A DNA stretch of 64,000 bases from Herbaspirillum sp. LeCh32-8 (lineage in GTDB: Bacteria > Pseudomonadota > Gammaproteobacteria > Burkholderiales > Burkholderiaceae_D): the NCBI RefSeq assembly GCF_017814915.1, contig NZ_JAGIPZ010000002.1, forward strand, positions 341,084-405,083, in the 5' to 3' direction. The notes below the pieces were generated by a model. The model did no database searches. It was not told the origin of the DNA and saw nothing but the letters and a program-made list of their open reading frames with translations. This document shows positions 17,865 to 27,084 of this stretch, one piece after another. A program made the translations under genes and the position numbers. Within the stretch, counting starts at the first letter, position 1, and each line of letters starts with the position of its first letter.

Positions 17865-18625
17865 GCGGCCCCGCGCAAACCGGGGCGCTGGAGCCTTCCA
17901 CAGGCGCGCCCGCTACGGCGGCTGCGGCGCCGGTACAGGATGCCATCGAGCTGGGCGTGATCGGCTGTCACCATTGCGGCACCGTCTGGGAGGGCGCGCG
18001 CCCCAACGAGCGCTGCGGCGTGTGCGATGCGCCGCTGCATGTGCGCAAGATCGACAGCCTGAACCGCACCTGGGCGCTGCTGATCGCCGCCTGCATCATG
18101 TATATCCCGGCCAACCTGATGCCGGTGATGATTACCCGTACGCTGTTCGACGAGCAGCGCGACACCATCCTCTCCGGCGTCATCTATTTCTGGACCTCGG
18201 GCGAATGGGGCCTGGCGCTGGTGGTGTTCGTGGCCAGCTTCCTGGTGCCGTTGTTCAAGCTGGCCGCGCTGATCATCCTGGTGCTGTCGGCGCGCCGGCG
18301 CACCAGCTGGCAACGGCTGCAGCGCGCCAAGTTGTATCGCGTGATCGAGACCATCGGCCGCTGGTCCATGCTGGACGTGTTCGTAGTCTCGGTGCTGACG
18401 GGCCTGGTGAAGATCCATGGGTTCGCCGACGTCCACGCCGGCATCGGCATCGCCGCCTTTGGCGCGGTGGTGGTGCTGACCATGCTGGCGTCGCTGGCCT
18501 TCGATCCGCGCCTGATCTGGGATGATGCGGACGCCCTCCAGCGCAAGGAACAAACTGCCGACGTGGCCGCCATCGATCAAGAAATCGCACAAGAAATCGA
18601 AAACCTGAAGGAACGCAATGACTGA
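17861..18625 (+). CDS. pqiA: Paraquat-inducible protein A, second half
   Basis: 254 residues. After a Ala/Pro-rich 30-residue tail comes a second zinc-ribbon C-H-H-C...C-G-V-C, then S-L-N-R-T-W-A and four membrane helices including I-P-A-N-L-M-P-V, a PqiA signature. A charged helical tail ends the protein. It is homologous to the preceding gene and to the second half of E. coli PqiA. Its last 8 bases overlap the start of pqiB. Confidence 0.88.
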   Translation: MSGPAQTGALEPSTGAPATAAAAPVQDAIELGVIGCHHCGTVWEGARPNERCGVCDAPLHVRKIDSLNRTWALLIAACIMYIPANLMPVMITRTLFDEQRDTILSGVIYFWTSGEWGLALVVFVASFLVPLFKLAALIILVLSARRRTSWQRLQRAKLYRVIETIGRWSMLDVFVVSVLTGLVKIHGFADVHAGIGIAAFGAVVVLTMLASLAFDPRLIWDDADALQRKEQTADVAAIDQEIAQEIENLKERND

Positions 18626-20240
18626 ACCGCACGACGAAAAACCGGCGCTGCTGCAGCCCAGGCGAGAGCGCCGGCGCAACTGGCTGCCTTCGCTGGTCTG
18701 GTTGATTCCCATCATCGCGGCCATCGTGGGCCTGACCTTGGTGGCCAAGATCCTGGTCGACCGCGGCCCGGTGGTGACTGTGAGTTTCCGCTCGGCCGAA
18801 GGCCTGGAAGCCGGCAAGACCAAGGTCAAGTACAAGGACGTGGACATCGGCCAGGTGCAGGCGATCAAGCTGGCCGAGGACCGCTCGCACGTGCTGGTTT
18901 CGATCCAGCTGACCAAGGAAGCTTCGGGCTTCAACGCCGAGGACACCCGCTACTGGGTGGTGCGCCCGCGCATCGCGGCTTCCGGCATCTCGGGCCTGGG
19001 CACGCTGCTGTCGGGCGCCTATATCGGCGTCGACGCCGGCGCCTCGGACGAGACCCGCAAGGAATTCGTCGGCCTGGAGCAGCCGCCCATCGTCACGCGC
19101 GATGCTTCCGGCCGCCAGTTCGTGCTGCACACCGCCGACCTCGGCTCGCTGGACATCGGCACGCCGGTGTTCTACCGTCGCATCAAGGTCGGCCAGGTGA
19201 TGGCCTATGATTTGGACGAAGACGGCCGCGGCGTGACGCTGCGCGTCTTCGTCAATGCACCCTACGACAAATTCATCACGCTCAATTCGCGCTTCTGGCA
19301 CGCCAGCGGCTTCGACATGGAGCTCAATGCCAGCGGCTTCAAGCTGCATACGCAGGCGCTGTCCACCGTGGTGCTGGGCGGCATCGCCTTCCGCGACCGC
19401 GACGAGGACGTCAAGGCCGAGCCCGCCAAGGAGGGCACTGAGTACCAGCTGGTGGACGACGAAGCCACCGCCATGAAGGATCCGGACGGCGCGCCGCAGA
19501 CCGTGCTGCTGTACTTCGACCAGTCGCTGCGCGGCCTGCAGCCTGGCGCCACGGTCGACTTCCGCGGTGTGGTGCTGGGCGAGGTGAAGAACATCGGCAT
19601 CGAGTACGACCGCAGCAAGGGCGAGTTCCGCATGCCGGTGACGGTGCAGATCTTCCCGGATCGCCTCGGCCGCCGCTTCAACCAGGAGGTCAACGGCCCG
19701 CGCCATCCGGCCGCCGAACGCTTGAAGTTCATGGTCAAGCGCGGCCTGCGCGCCCAGCTGCGCAACGGCAACCTGCTGACCGGCCAGCTGTACGTGGCGA
19801 TCGATTTCTTCCCCAAGGCCAAGCCGGTGCAGATCGATACCGACAAGGTTCCGCTCGAGCTACCCACCATCCCGGGCAGCCTGGACGAGCTGCAAACGCA
19901 GCTGGCCGACATCGCCGGCAAGCTGGCCAAGGTGCCGTTCGACGAAATCGGCCGCGACCTCCAAACCACCGTGAAGACGCTCAACAAGACGCTCTCCACG
20001 GCCGAGCAGACCGCCGCGCGTATCAACAACGACATCGCGCCGGAAATGATGGCCGCCATGAAGGACGCGCGCAAGACGCTCAACGCGGCCGAGCGCACGC
20101 TGTCCGACGATGCGCCGCTGCAGCAGGACGTGCGCCAGACCATGCAGGAACTGTCGCGCGCGGCCGCGTCCATCCGTATCCTCACCGATTACCTGCAGCA
20201 GCATCCGGAATCGCTGATTCGCGGCAAACAGGAGCCATGA
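18618..20240 (+). CDS. pqiB: PqiB, MCE-domain envelope lipid-transport protein
   Basis: 540 residues. A basic N-terminal tail, one membrane helix (about 15-37) and then three MCE (MlaD) domains: the first begins V-T-V-S-F-R-S-A-E-G-L-E-A-G-K-T-K-V, the second near D-L-G-S-L-D-I-G-T-P-V-F-Y-R, the third near Y-F-D-Q-S-L-R-G-L-Q-P-G-A-T-V. A helical C-terminal region (about 420-540) forms the long alpha-helical needle that in E. coli PqiB spans the periplasm. It assembles as a hexameric tunnel anchored by PqiA. The start codon overlaps the pqiA stop and the stop overlaps the pqiC start. Confidence 0.93.
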   Translation: MTEPHDEKPALLQPRRERRRNWLPSLVWLIPIIAAIVGLTLVAKILVDRGPVVTVSFRSAEGLEAGKTKVKYKDVDIGQVQAIKLAEDRSHVLVSIQLTKEASGFNAEDTRYWVVRPRIAASGISGLGTLLSGAYIGVDAGASDETRKEFVGLEQPPIVTRDASGRQFVLHTADLGSLDIGTPVFYRRIKVGQVMAYDLDEDGRGVTLRVFVNAPYDKFITLNSRFWHASGFDMELNASGFKLHTQALSTVVLGGIAFRDRDEDVKAEPAKEGTEYQLVDDEATAMKDPDGAPQTVLLYFDQSLRGLQPGATVDFRGVVLGEVKNIGIEYDRSKGEFRMPVTVQIFPDRLGRRFNQEVNGPRHPAAERLKFMVKRGLRAQLRNGNLLTGQLYVAIDFFPKAKPVQIDTDKVPLELPTIPGSLDELQTQLADIAGKLAKVPFDEIGRDLQTTVKTLNKTLSTAEQTAARINNDIAPEMMAAMKDARKTLNAAERTLSDDAPLQQDVRQTMQELSRAAASIRILTDYLQQHPESLIRGKQEP

Positions 20241-20869
20241 TGTCCCATCACAAGAACAATTCCCTGAAGTCCCTGGCCGCCGCCGCGCTGGCCGCTGCGG
20301 TGCTGGCCGCCTGCGGCAGCTCGCCGCCGGCGCAGTTCTATACCTTGTCGGCGCCGTCGGCCAACGTCGGCGCGGTGCGGGCGCAAGGCCCACAGACCTT
20401 CATCGAAGTCATGCCGGTGGCGGTGCCCGACCGCCTGGCGCGGCCGCAGCTGGTGGTGCGCAGCGATGCCGCCAAGCTGGACGTACTGGAGCAGGAACGC
20501 TGGTCCTCGCCCTTCAACAACGAACTGCGCGATGCGCTGGCCTCCGGTGTGGCCGCGCGCCTCGGCGCGATCGACGTTTCTCGCAGCGGGCGCCCGGCCG
20601 ACCAGGCCAGCTACCGCATCAACGTCGAACTGCGCGACATGGACGCCGTGCGCAACGACAAGGTACAGGCCAGCTTCGGCTGGACCGTGACGCGTTCGGA
20701 CGACCGCAAGAGCGCGGTGTGCCGCATGACTGTGGTGGAGCCGGTGTCCGGCGGCAGCGCCGGCGACGTGGTGCTGGCGATGCAAAAGGCGGTGGGCAAT
20801 GTGGCCGACGCCATTGCCGCCAATGTGCGGGCCTTGCAGACGGGGCAGGGTGCCCAGTGCGCCGGCTGA
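20237..20869 (+). CDS. pqiC: PqiC, outer-membrane lipoprotein of the Pqi system
   Basis: 210 residues. A lipoprotein signal with K-S-L-A-A-A-A-L-A-A-A-V-L-A-A-C places the acylated Cys at about residue 27. The mature part is an ABC-type transport auxiliary (DUF330/YmbA) domain with the usual F-Y-T-L and R-P-Q-L-V-V-R. PqiC binds the outer-membrane end of the PqiB tunnel. The start overlaps the pqiB stop (ATGA), and the operon ends here with a terminator 33 bp on. Confidence 0.9.
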   Translation: MMSHHKNNSLKSLAAAALAAAVLAACGSSPPAQFYTLSAPSANVGAVRAQGPQTFIEVMPVAVPDRLARPQLVVRSDAAKLDVLEQERWSSPFNNELRDALASGVAARLGAIDVSRSGRPADQASYRINVELRDMDAVRNDKVQASFGWTVTRSDDRKSAVCRMTVVEPVSGGSAGDVVLAMQKAVGNVADAIAANVRALQTGQGAQCAG

Positions 20870-20901
20870 TGCCGGCTCTGGATCCAGGGTTTGCGCCCAT
20901 G

Positions 20902-20933
20902 AAAAAAGCCGCTTCATTCGAAGCGGCTTTTTT
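20902..20933 (+). terminator. Terminator between pqiC and rhlE (bidirectional)
   Basis: AAAAAAGCCGCTTC, 4-nt loop, GAAGCGGCTTTTTT. Perfect stem with A and T runs on both sides; it serves both convergent units. Confidence 0.92.
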
Positions 20934-20975
20934 GTTGGTGCGGTCCTGCCTTGGCGCAGAACCGTCGGCCGGCGA

Positions 20976-22538
20976 TCAGCGGTCGCCGTAGGAGCGACGC
21001 GGGCCGTCCGAGCGGAAGCCGCCGCCGTTGCCCTTGTAGCCGCCGCCGCCGCCGCCTTCGCGACGCGGGCCGTTGCCGGCCGGCTTGCCGCCGAAGCTGC
21101 GGTTGTCACGGTTGCCGTAGCCGCCTTCGCGGTTGCCGCCTTCACGGTTGTAGCCGCCTTCGCGCTGGCTATGGCCGCCTTCACGATTGCCGCCGTAGCC
21201 GCCGCCTTCGCGATGACCATGACCGCCGCCGCCTTCGCGGTTACCGAAGCGCGGGCCGTTGCCGTGATGGCCGCGGCCGTCGCCCGGACGCCAGTTGTTG
21301 GGCTTGCGCGGACCGCGCGGAGCGGCCGCTTTCTTCGGCTCGTAGCCTTCGACCACGTCAACCGGAATGCTTTGCTTGGTGAAGCGCTCGATGCGCTTGA
21401 CGTGCATGCCTTCGGAGTGGTTCACCAGCGAGATCGCCACGCCCTTGCGGCCGGCACGGCCGGTACGGCCGATGCGGTGCACGTAGTCTTCGGCGAACTT
21501 GGGCAGGTCGTAGTTGAACACGTGGGTGATGCCCGGCACGTCGATGCCGCGCGCGGCGACGTCGGTGGCCACCAGCATGCGGACCTGGCCGCGGCGCAGG
21601 CTGTTCAGGGTGCGGTTGCGCGCGCCCTGGTGCATGTCGCCGTGCAGAGCGGCAGCGGCGAAGCCGGCGATGTTCAGGCGGTCGGCGATGGTGTCGGCGT
21701 CACGCTTGGTGGCGGTGAAGATCACGGCCTGGTCGATCGAGGTGTCGCGCAGCAGGTGATCCAGCAGGCGGTTCTTGTGCGACAGGTCGTCCACGAAGTG
21801 CACGCGCTGCATGATGTTCTCATGGCGGGTCGACGAGCTGGCGATCTGGATGGTCAGCGGATTGTTGGTGATGCGCTTGGCCATGTTGCCGACGACGCCG
21901 TCCAGCGTGGCCGAGAACAGCATGGTCTGGCGCGTGGCCGGGGTGGCGGCGACGATCTTTTCGATGTCGTCGATGAAGCCCATGTCCAGCATGCGGTCGG
22001 CTTCGTCCAGCACCAGGATCTGCAGTTGCGAGAAGTCGATCTTGCCCGACTCCATATGGTCGATCAGGCGACCCGGGGTCGCGACCAGGATTTCAGGGTT
22101 CTTCGACAGCAGTTGCATCTGCTTCGGGTAAGGCATGCCGCCCAGGATCGACACGGCGCGCACGCGGCGCATGTACGAACCGTACTTGTCGGTGGCGGTG
22201 GTCACTTGCAGGGCCAGTTCGCGGGTCGGGGTCAGCACCAGCATCTTGGGCTGCGCCGGGGTGTAGCGCGGACGCTCACCGCGGGCGCGGCTGGCCTGGC
22301 GTTCTTGATTAGGGGTGCGTGCTGCTTGCGGCGCCTGCGGCAGGTCTGCCAGCTTGTGCAGTGACGGCAGCATGAAGGCGGCGGTCTTGCCCGAGCCGGT
22401 CTGCGAGGAAACCAGCAGATCCTGGCCGTCGATGGCAGCGGGAATGGCCTTTTCCTGGACCGGGGTCGGGTTGGTATAGCCTGCTTCGGTCAGTGCTTTG
22501 ATGATCGAAGGGTTCAGGCCAAGTGCTTCAAAAGTCAT
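20976..22538 (-). CDS. rhlE: DEAD-box ATP-dependent RNA helicase, RhlE type
   Basis: 520 residues from the ATG at 22538, giving the usual MTFEALGL N-terminus. Motifs in order: Q motif (T-P-V-Q), I S-Q-T-G-S-G-K-T, Ia P-T-R-E-L, II V-L-D-E-A-D, III S-A-T, IV-VI including [15 protein letters not shown] and H-R-I-G-R-T-G-R. From about residue 425 the tail is basic and glycine-rich with repeated N-R-E-G-G units, an RGG-like RNA-binding tail typical of RhlE. The protein unwinds RNA in ribosome assembly and mRNA turnover and is often needed in the cold. The N-terminal conserved core is complete. Confidence 0.93.
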   Translation of the reverse strand: MTFEALGLNPSIIKALTEAGYTNPTPVQEKAIPAAIDGQDLLVSSQTGSGKTAAFMLPSLHKLADLPQAPQAARTPNQERQASRARGERPRYTPAQPKMLVLTPTRELALQVTTATDKYGSYMRRVRAVSILGGMPYPKQMQLLSKNPEILVATPGRLIDHMESGKIDFSQLQILVLDEADRMLDMGFIDDIEKIVAATPATRQTMLFSATLDGVVGNMAKRITNNPLTIQIASSSTRHENIMQRVHFVDDLSHKNRLLDHLLRDTSIDQAVIFTATKRDADTIADRLNIAGFAAAALHGDMHQGARNRTLNSLRRGQVRMLVATDVAARGIDVPGITHVFNYDLPKFAEDYVHRIGRTGRAGRKGVAISLVNHSEGMHVKRIERFTKQSIPVDVVEGYEPKKAAAPRGPRKPNNWRPGDGRGHHGNGPRFGNREGGGGHGHREGGGYGGNREGGHSQREGGYNREGGNREGGYGNRDNRSFGGKPAGNGPRREGGGGGGYKGNGGGFRSDGPRRSYGDR

Positions 22539-22961
22539 AATCTCTTTCGTGAATGTGAACGTCAGGCACGACTCCGCAGGCGCGTGCAAACGCGCCGGGC
22601 ATCAATGGCCTGAACGAAAAAAAGCAACGCCAACCGACGAAATGACTATGAAAAATACAAAGAAATTTCGGCACAAAAGCTTTGCGCCGGGACGGCATCA
22701 TCGAACGATGCCAGGAGGCGGGGGGCTTTTACTGAAAACTTGTCTTGCTGACAGGTAAGGCTTGCGAAGCTGCTTGGGCGATATCGGCTGGAAACATGCT
22801 CAGAGGCGGTATTTTCACGTCCGATTCGCTTGTGCATCGGTTTATTGCGATGCACAAGCAGGATCATACAGTAAAACGTCGAATTTAGCATCATGCCAAA
22901 TCGACAATCTGTCGCTTATTTGCGGCTGCGGCACTGTCGGCTGCAGCCGCCCGGACTGCGA
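22539..22961. other. Intergenic region fabI to rhlE
   Basis: No gene. A perfect 12-bp inverted repeat GCTTGTGCATCG (22828-22839) / CGATGCACAAGC (22848-22859) with an 8-nt loop could end fabI, though no U-run follows. A smaller hairpin GGCATC...GATGCC lies near 22692-22711. For rhlE only a lone -10-like TATGAT (minus strand, 22868-22863) is seen, implying a leader of about 320 nt. Such a long leader would suit post-transcriptional control but nothing specific is recognised. Confidence 0.5.
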
Positions 22962-23744
22962 TTACTCTGCAATACCGCCGACCACGCGCGAGAAGCCGCC
23001 GTCGACATAAGTGATTTCACCGGTGATGCCCGAAGCCAGGTCCGACAGCAGGAAGGCCGAGGCGTTGCCCACGTCTTCGATGGTCACGTTGCGGCGCAGC
23101 GGGGCCGTGGCGGCGACCGCGCCCAGGATCTTGCCGAAGCCCTTGATGCCGCTGGCGGCCAGGGTCTTGATCGGGCCGGCCGACACGCCGTTCACGCGCA
23201 CGCCCTTGGGGCCCAGCGCTTCGGCCAGGTAGCGCACCGAGGCTTCCAGCGAGGCCTTGGCCAGGCCCATGGTGTTGTAATTGGGCACCACGCGCTCCGA
23301 ACCCAGGTAGGTCAGGGTCAGCAGGGCGGCGTTGGGCGACAGCAGCGGCACGGCGGCCTTGGCCATGGCCGGGAAGCTGTAGGCCGAAATGTCGTGGGCG
23401 ATCTTGAAGCCTTCACGCGAGAAGCCTTCCAGGAAGTCGCCGGCAATCGCCTCGCTGGGCGCGAAGCCGATGGCGTGCACCAGGCCGTCCAGCTGGCTCC
23501 AGGACTTGCCCAGGTCGGCGAACAAGGCGTTGATCTGCTCGTCGCTGGAGACGTCGCAGTCGAAGATCAGCTTGCTGTCGAATTCTTCGGCGAACTTGGT
23601 GATGCGATCCTTGAAGCGCTCACCGACATAGGTGAAGGCCAGTTCCGCGCCTTCGCGCTTGCACGCCTCGGCGATGCCGTAGGCGATGGAACGGTTGGAC
23701 AGCAAGCCGGTGATCAGAATTTTTTTGCCTTGCAGAAATGCCAT
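22962..23744 (-). CDS. fabI: Enoyl-[acyl-carrier-protein] reductase (NADH) FabI
   Basis: 260 residues. The start at 23744 follows GGAG by 6 nt and gives [13 protein letters not shown]. An SDR fold with the FabI catalytic pair Y-x6-K in N-Y-N-T-M-G-L-A-K, and the FabI-specific S-N-R-S-I-A-Y-G and [13 protein letters not shown]. It carries out the last reduction of each fatty-acid elongation cycle and is the target of triclosan-type inhibitors. It appears to be a single-gene unit. Confidence 0.95.
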   Translation of the reverse strand: MAFLQGKKILITGLLSNRSIAYGIAEACKREGAELAFTYVGERFKDRITKFAEEFDSKLIFDCDVSSDEQINALFADLGKSWSQLDGLVHAIGFAPSEAIAGDFLEGFSREGFKIAHDISAYSFPAMAKAAVPLLSPNAALLTLTYLGSERVVPNYNTMGLAKASLEASVRYLAEALGPKGVRVNGVSAGPIKTLAASGIKGFGKILGAVAATAPLRRNVTIEDVGNASAFLLSDLASGITGEITYVDGGFSRVVGGIAE

Positions 23745-24152
23745 GATGACTCCGTATGGTCCGCCGCGCCGCGCTCGCCGGTGATCCGGGCGGGCGCGCC
23801 AAGCGGCCGGTGGTGGTAGCGGCGGCCGCGCAGTTGAGGTGTTTCGCGCAGCGCCGGACTGGAACAGGCCAAGATTGTAGGGGCTAGCGCCGGGCGGGGC
23901 AACCTCTGCGCCGGTATCGCCCCCCGCAGGGCGCCGGTTCGGCTCCTGTCGGCGCTGGAACTTGCAGGCATCGGCGGTCTCGGAATACAGAGGCGGACAA
24001 CGCGCTTGCATAGCCGTTTTAATTGCTTCCCTGTCTTCGCCCATCTATTTACAATGCCCCGGAACGAAATCGTTTCCAGCCTGGCGGGCACGGGACTTGC
24101 CTCCACGGATGACAGCGAAGAACAAGCCACCGAGAGCGCAGACAACCACCGC
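23745..24152. other. Divergent intergenic region fabI / yejA
   Basis: No credible gene; the frames across it have no protein-like pattern. TACAAT at 24050-24055 is a good -10 box for yejA but the -35 region (TTCCCT, 17 nt upstream) is poor. Just before the yejA ATG no strong ribosome site is seen. The remaining sequence shows no structure worth naming. Confidence 0.4.
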
Positions 24153-25961
24153 ATGGTCAAAACCCTACTTTCCTGCCTGCTGGCCGCAGCCCTGGTCCAC
24201 AGCCTTCCCGCCAGCGCGGAGCACGCCTTCTCGCTGTACGACACCCCCAAGTATCCCGCCGGTTTCACCCATTTCGGCTACGTCAATCCGGATGCCCCCA
24301 AGCGCGGCACGCTGTACCTCGCCAACCCGGATCGCCGCACCAGCTTCGACAAGTTCAATCCGTTGTCGATGAAGGGCGTCTCCGCCGCGGGCATTGATTC
24401 GCTGATGTTCGAGACGCTCACCACGGCGTCGGCCGACGAGGTCGCCACCGTCTACGGACTGCTGGCCGACGACATGCGCCTGGCGCCGGATCGCATGTCG
24501 ATGACCTTCCACCTCAATCCCAGGGCGCGCTTCAACAATGGCGACAAGGTGACGGCCGCGGACGTGAAGTATTCCTTCGACACCATCCTGGCCAAAGGGG
24601 CGCCGCAGTACAAGTCGGTGTTTGCCGACGTCAAGGGATGCGTGGTGGTGGACGCCGATACCGTGCGTTTCGATTTCGCCAGCCAGAATCACGAGCTGCC
24701 GTTGATCGTGGGCAGCGTGCCGGTGTTTTCCCGCAAGTGGGCGCAGGGCACGCCGTTCGACCAGATCCAGCTGACGCCGCCGATCACCACCGGTCCCTAC
24801 CTCATCGAGAGCTACGACACCGGCCGCAGCATCACCTACAAGCGCAACCCCGACTATTGGGGCAATGACGCCCCGGTGCGGCGCGGCATGTTCAACTTCC
24901 AGCGCATCGTGTACCGTTTCTACAAGGATGACCTGGCACGGCTGGAGGCCTTCAAGGCCGGCGAGTTCGACGTGGTGGTGGAGTACAGCGCCAAGAACTG
25001 GGCGCGCAGTTACAACGGCCCGCAGTTCCGCGACGGCCGCATCATCAAGAAGGAATTCAAGCATTCCAACGGCGCCGGCATGCAGGGCTTCGTCATGAAT
25101 CTGCGGCGCGACCAGTTCAAGGACGCGCGCGTGCGCCAGGCCATCGGCCTGGCCCTGGATTACGAGTGGATGAACCGCCAGCTGTTCTACAGCCAGTACA
25201 CGCGCATCTACTCCTACTTCAACAACAGCCAGCTGGCCGCCACCGGCGTGCCGGAGGGCGACGAGCTGGCGCTGCTCAAGTCGATTCAGGCCAAGGGCGG
25301 CAAGGTCGACCCGGCCGTGTTCGGACCGGCGCCGATACCGCCCAATACCAACCCGCCCGGATCGTTGCGCGCCAACCTGAAGAAAGCACGCGAGCTGCTG
25401 GCCGAGGCCGGCTGGGTCTACCGGGACGGCGCCGTGCGCAACGCCCAGGGCGTGGCGTTGTCGTTCGAAATCCTGGACGACCAGAGCTCGATGTCGCGCG
25501 TCATCAGCGTGTTCGCCCGCAACCTGCGCACGCTGGGTATCGACGTCGTCCAGCGCAGCGCCGATTATGCTTTGGTGGCCAAGCGCATGGAGGATTTCGA
25601 CTACGACATGACCAGCATCCGCTTCCCCGACACCAGCAGCCCCGGCAACGAGCTGTTCGACATGTTCGGCTCCAAGGCGGCCGACGAGAAGGGCTCCAAC
25701 AACGTATGGGGCCTGAAGGATCCGGTGGTGGACCAGCTGGTGCAGGCGGTAGTCGCGGCAGACACCCGCGCGCGCCTCACCGCAGCGGCGCGTGCGCTGG
25801 ATCGCGTGCTGCTGCACAAGTACATCGTGGTGCCGCACTGGTATTCGTCCACCCACCGCATCGCCTACCAGAACCGCTTCGGCATTCCCGCTGTGGCGCC
25901 GTTGTACTACCAGGCCGACCCGTATGTGATCGGCAGCTGGTGGGAGGAGAAGGCGCGATGA
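24153..25961 (+). CDS. yejA: Periplasmic peptide-binding protein YejA
   Basis: 602 residues. Start at 24153 gives a clear signal peptide M-V-K-T-L-L-S-C-L-L-A-A-A-L-V-H with cleavage after A-S-A. The mature protein is an SBP_bac_5 (cluster C) binding protein with N-P-D-A-P-K-R-G, P-I-T-T-G-P-Y-L-I, Y-K-R-N-P-D-Y-W-G and R-V-R-Q-A-I-G-L-A-L-D-Y-E-W, which are hallmarks of the YejA branch. It delivers oligopeptides, and in E. coli the peptide-nucleotide microcin C, to YejBEF. The permease and ATPase genes follow directly. Confidence 0.92.
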   Translation: MVKTLLSCLLAAALVHSLPASAEHAFSLYDTPKYPAGFTHFGYVNPDAPKRGTLYLANPDRRTSFDKFNPLSMKGVSAAGIDSLMFETLTTASADEVATVYGLLADDMRLAPDRMSMTFHLNPRARFNNGDKVTAADVKYSFDTILAKGAPQYKSVFADVKGCVVVDADTVRFDFASQNHELPLIVGSVPVFSRKWAQGTPFDQIQLTPPITTGPYLIESYDTGRSITYKRNPDYWGNDAPVRRGMFNFQRIVYRFYKDDLARLEAFKAGEFDVVVEYSAKNWARSYNGPQFRDGRIIKKEFKHSNGAGMQGFVMNLRRDQFKDARVRQAIGLALDYEWMNRQLFYSQYTRIYSYFNNSQLAATGVPEGDELALLKSIQAKGGKVDPAVFGPAPIPPNTNPPGSLRANLKKARELLAEAGWVYRDGAVRNAQGVALSFEILDDQSSMSRVISVFARNLRTLGIDVVQRSADYALVAKRMEDFDYDMTSIRFPDTSSPGNELFDMFGSKAADEKGSNNVWGLKDPVVDQLVQAVVAADTRARLTAAARALDRVLLHKYIVVPHWYSSTHRIAYQNRFGIPAVAPLYYQADPYVIGSWWEEKAR

Positions 25962-26013
25962 AACATATGGCAAGCACCGGCCGCGCCGGTGATCAACAAG
26001 GATGGCCGCAGGC

Positions 26014-27084
26014 ATGAATATCTGGTCTTACATATTGAAGCGGGTGCTGCTGATGGTGCCCACGCTGTTCGGCGTCATCGCGATCACCTTTGCGGTGATC
26101 CAGTTCGTTCCCGGCGGGCCGGTGGAGCAGGCCATGCTGGAGATGAAGGGGCGCGGCGGCGGCGGTGAAGCCTCCGGCGGCGGAGCCGCTACCGGCGCCT
26201 CGGCTTACCGCGGCCGCCAGGGCATCGATGAAGAACGCATCGCAGAAATCAAGAAGCTGTACGGCTTCGACAAGCCGCCGGCAGAACGCTTCTGGGTCAT
26301 GCTCAAAGGCTTTCTCAGCTTCGACCTGGGGCGCAGCTTCTATCACCACGGCGACGTCTGGGAACTGGTGAAATCCAAGCTGCCGGTGTCGATCAGCATC
26401 GGGCTGTGGACCTTCTTCCTGAGTTACCTCATCTCGGTTCCATTGGGCATCGCCAAGGCAGTGCGCGAGGGCAGCCGTTTCGACGCCGCCACCACGGCGC
26501 TGGTGCTGGTGGGTTACTCCATTCCCGGCTTCGTGCTCGGCGTGTTCCTGCTGGTGGTGTTCGCCGGAGGCGGCTTCTTCCAGTGGTTCCCGCTGCGCGG
26601 GCTGACCTCGGACAACTGGGCCAGCCTGTCGCTGATGGGCAAGCTCACCGATTACCTGTGGCACATCACGCTGCCGGTGGCGGCCTCGGTGATCGGCGCC
26701 TTCGCGGTGATTACCATGCTCACCCGCAACACCTTCCTGGAGGAGATCCGCAAGCAGTATGTGCTGACCGCGCGCGCCAAGGGATTGTCGGAGCGCAAGG
26801 TGCTGTACAAGCACGTGTTTCGCAATGCGCTGATTCCGCTGGTGACCGGTTTTCCGGCGGCCTTCATCGCCTCCTTCTTCACCGGCAGCCTGCTGATCGA
26901 GACGCTGTTCTCGCTGGACGGCATGGGCCTGCTGGCCTATGAGTCGGCCATCCGTCGCGACTATCCGGTGGTGATGGGCACCCTGTATCTGTTCACGCTG
27001 ATCGGCCTGGTGGTCAAGCTGGTGGGCGATCTTTGCTATGTGTGGGCCGACCCGCGCGTCCAATTCGAAAGTCTGGCCAAATGA
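26014..27084 (+). CDS. yejB: Peptide ABC transporter permease YejB
   Basis: 356 residues if the ATG at 26014 is used, giving M-N-I-W-S-Y-I-L-K-R, which matches the family N-terminus; an in-frame ATG 12 bp upstream adds four residues and cannot be excluded. Six membrane helices; a loop after the first helix is rich in Gly and Ala (about 45-70) and differs from E. coli. The permease EAA motif is visible as A-R-A-K-G-L-S-E-R-K-V-L-Y-K-H-V. The stop overlaps the next start by ATGA. Confidence 0.92.
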   Translation: MNIWSYILKRVLLMVPTLFGVIAITFAVIQFVPGGPVEQAMLEMKGRGGGGEASGGGAATGASAYRGRQGIDEERIAEIKKLYGFDKPPAERFWVMLKGFLSFDLGRSFYHHGDVWELVKSKLPVSISIGLWTFFLSYLISVPLGIAKAVREGSRFDAATTALVLVGYSIPGFVLGVFLLVVFAGGGFFQWFPLRGLTSDNWASLSLMGKLTDYLWHITLPVAASVIGAFAVITMLTRNTFLEEIRKQYVLTARAKGLSERKVLYKHVFRNALIPLVTGFPAAFIASFFTGSLLIETLFSLDGMGLLAYESAIRRDYPVVMGTLYLFTLIGLVVKLVGDLCYVWADPRVQFESLAK

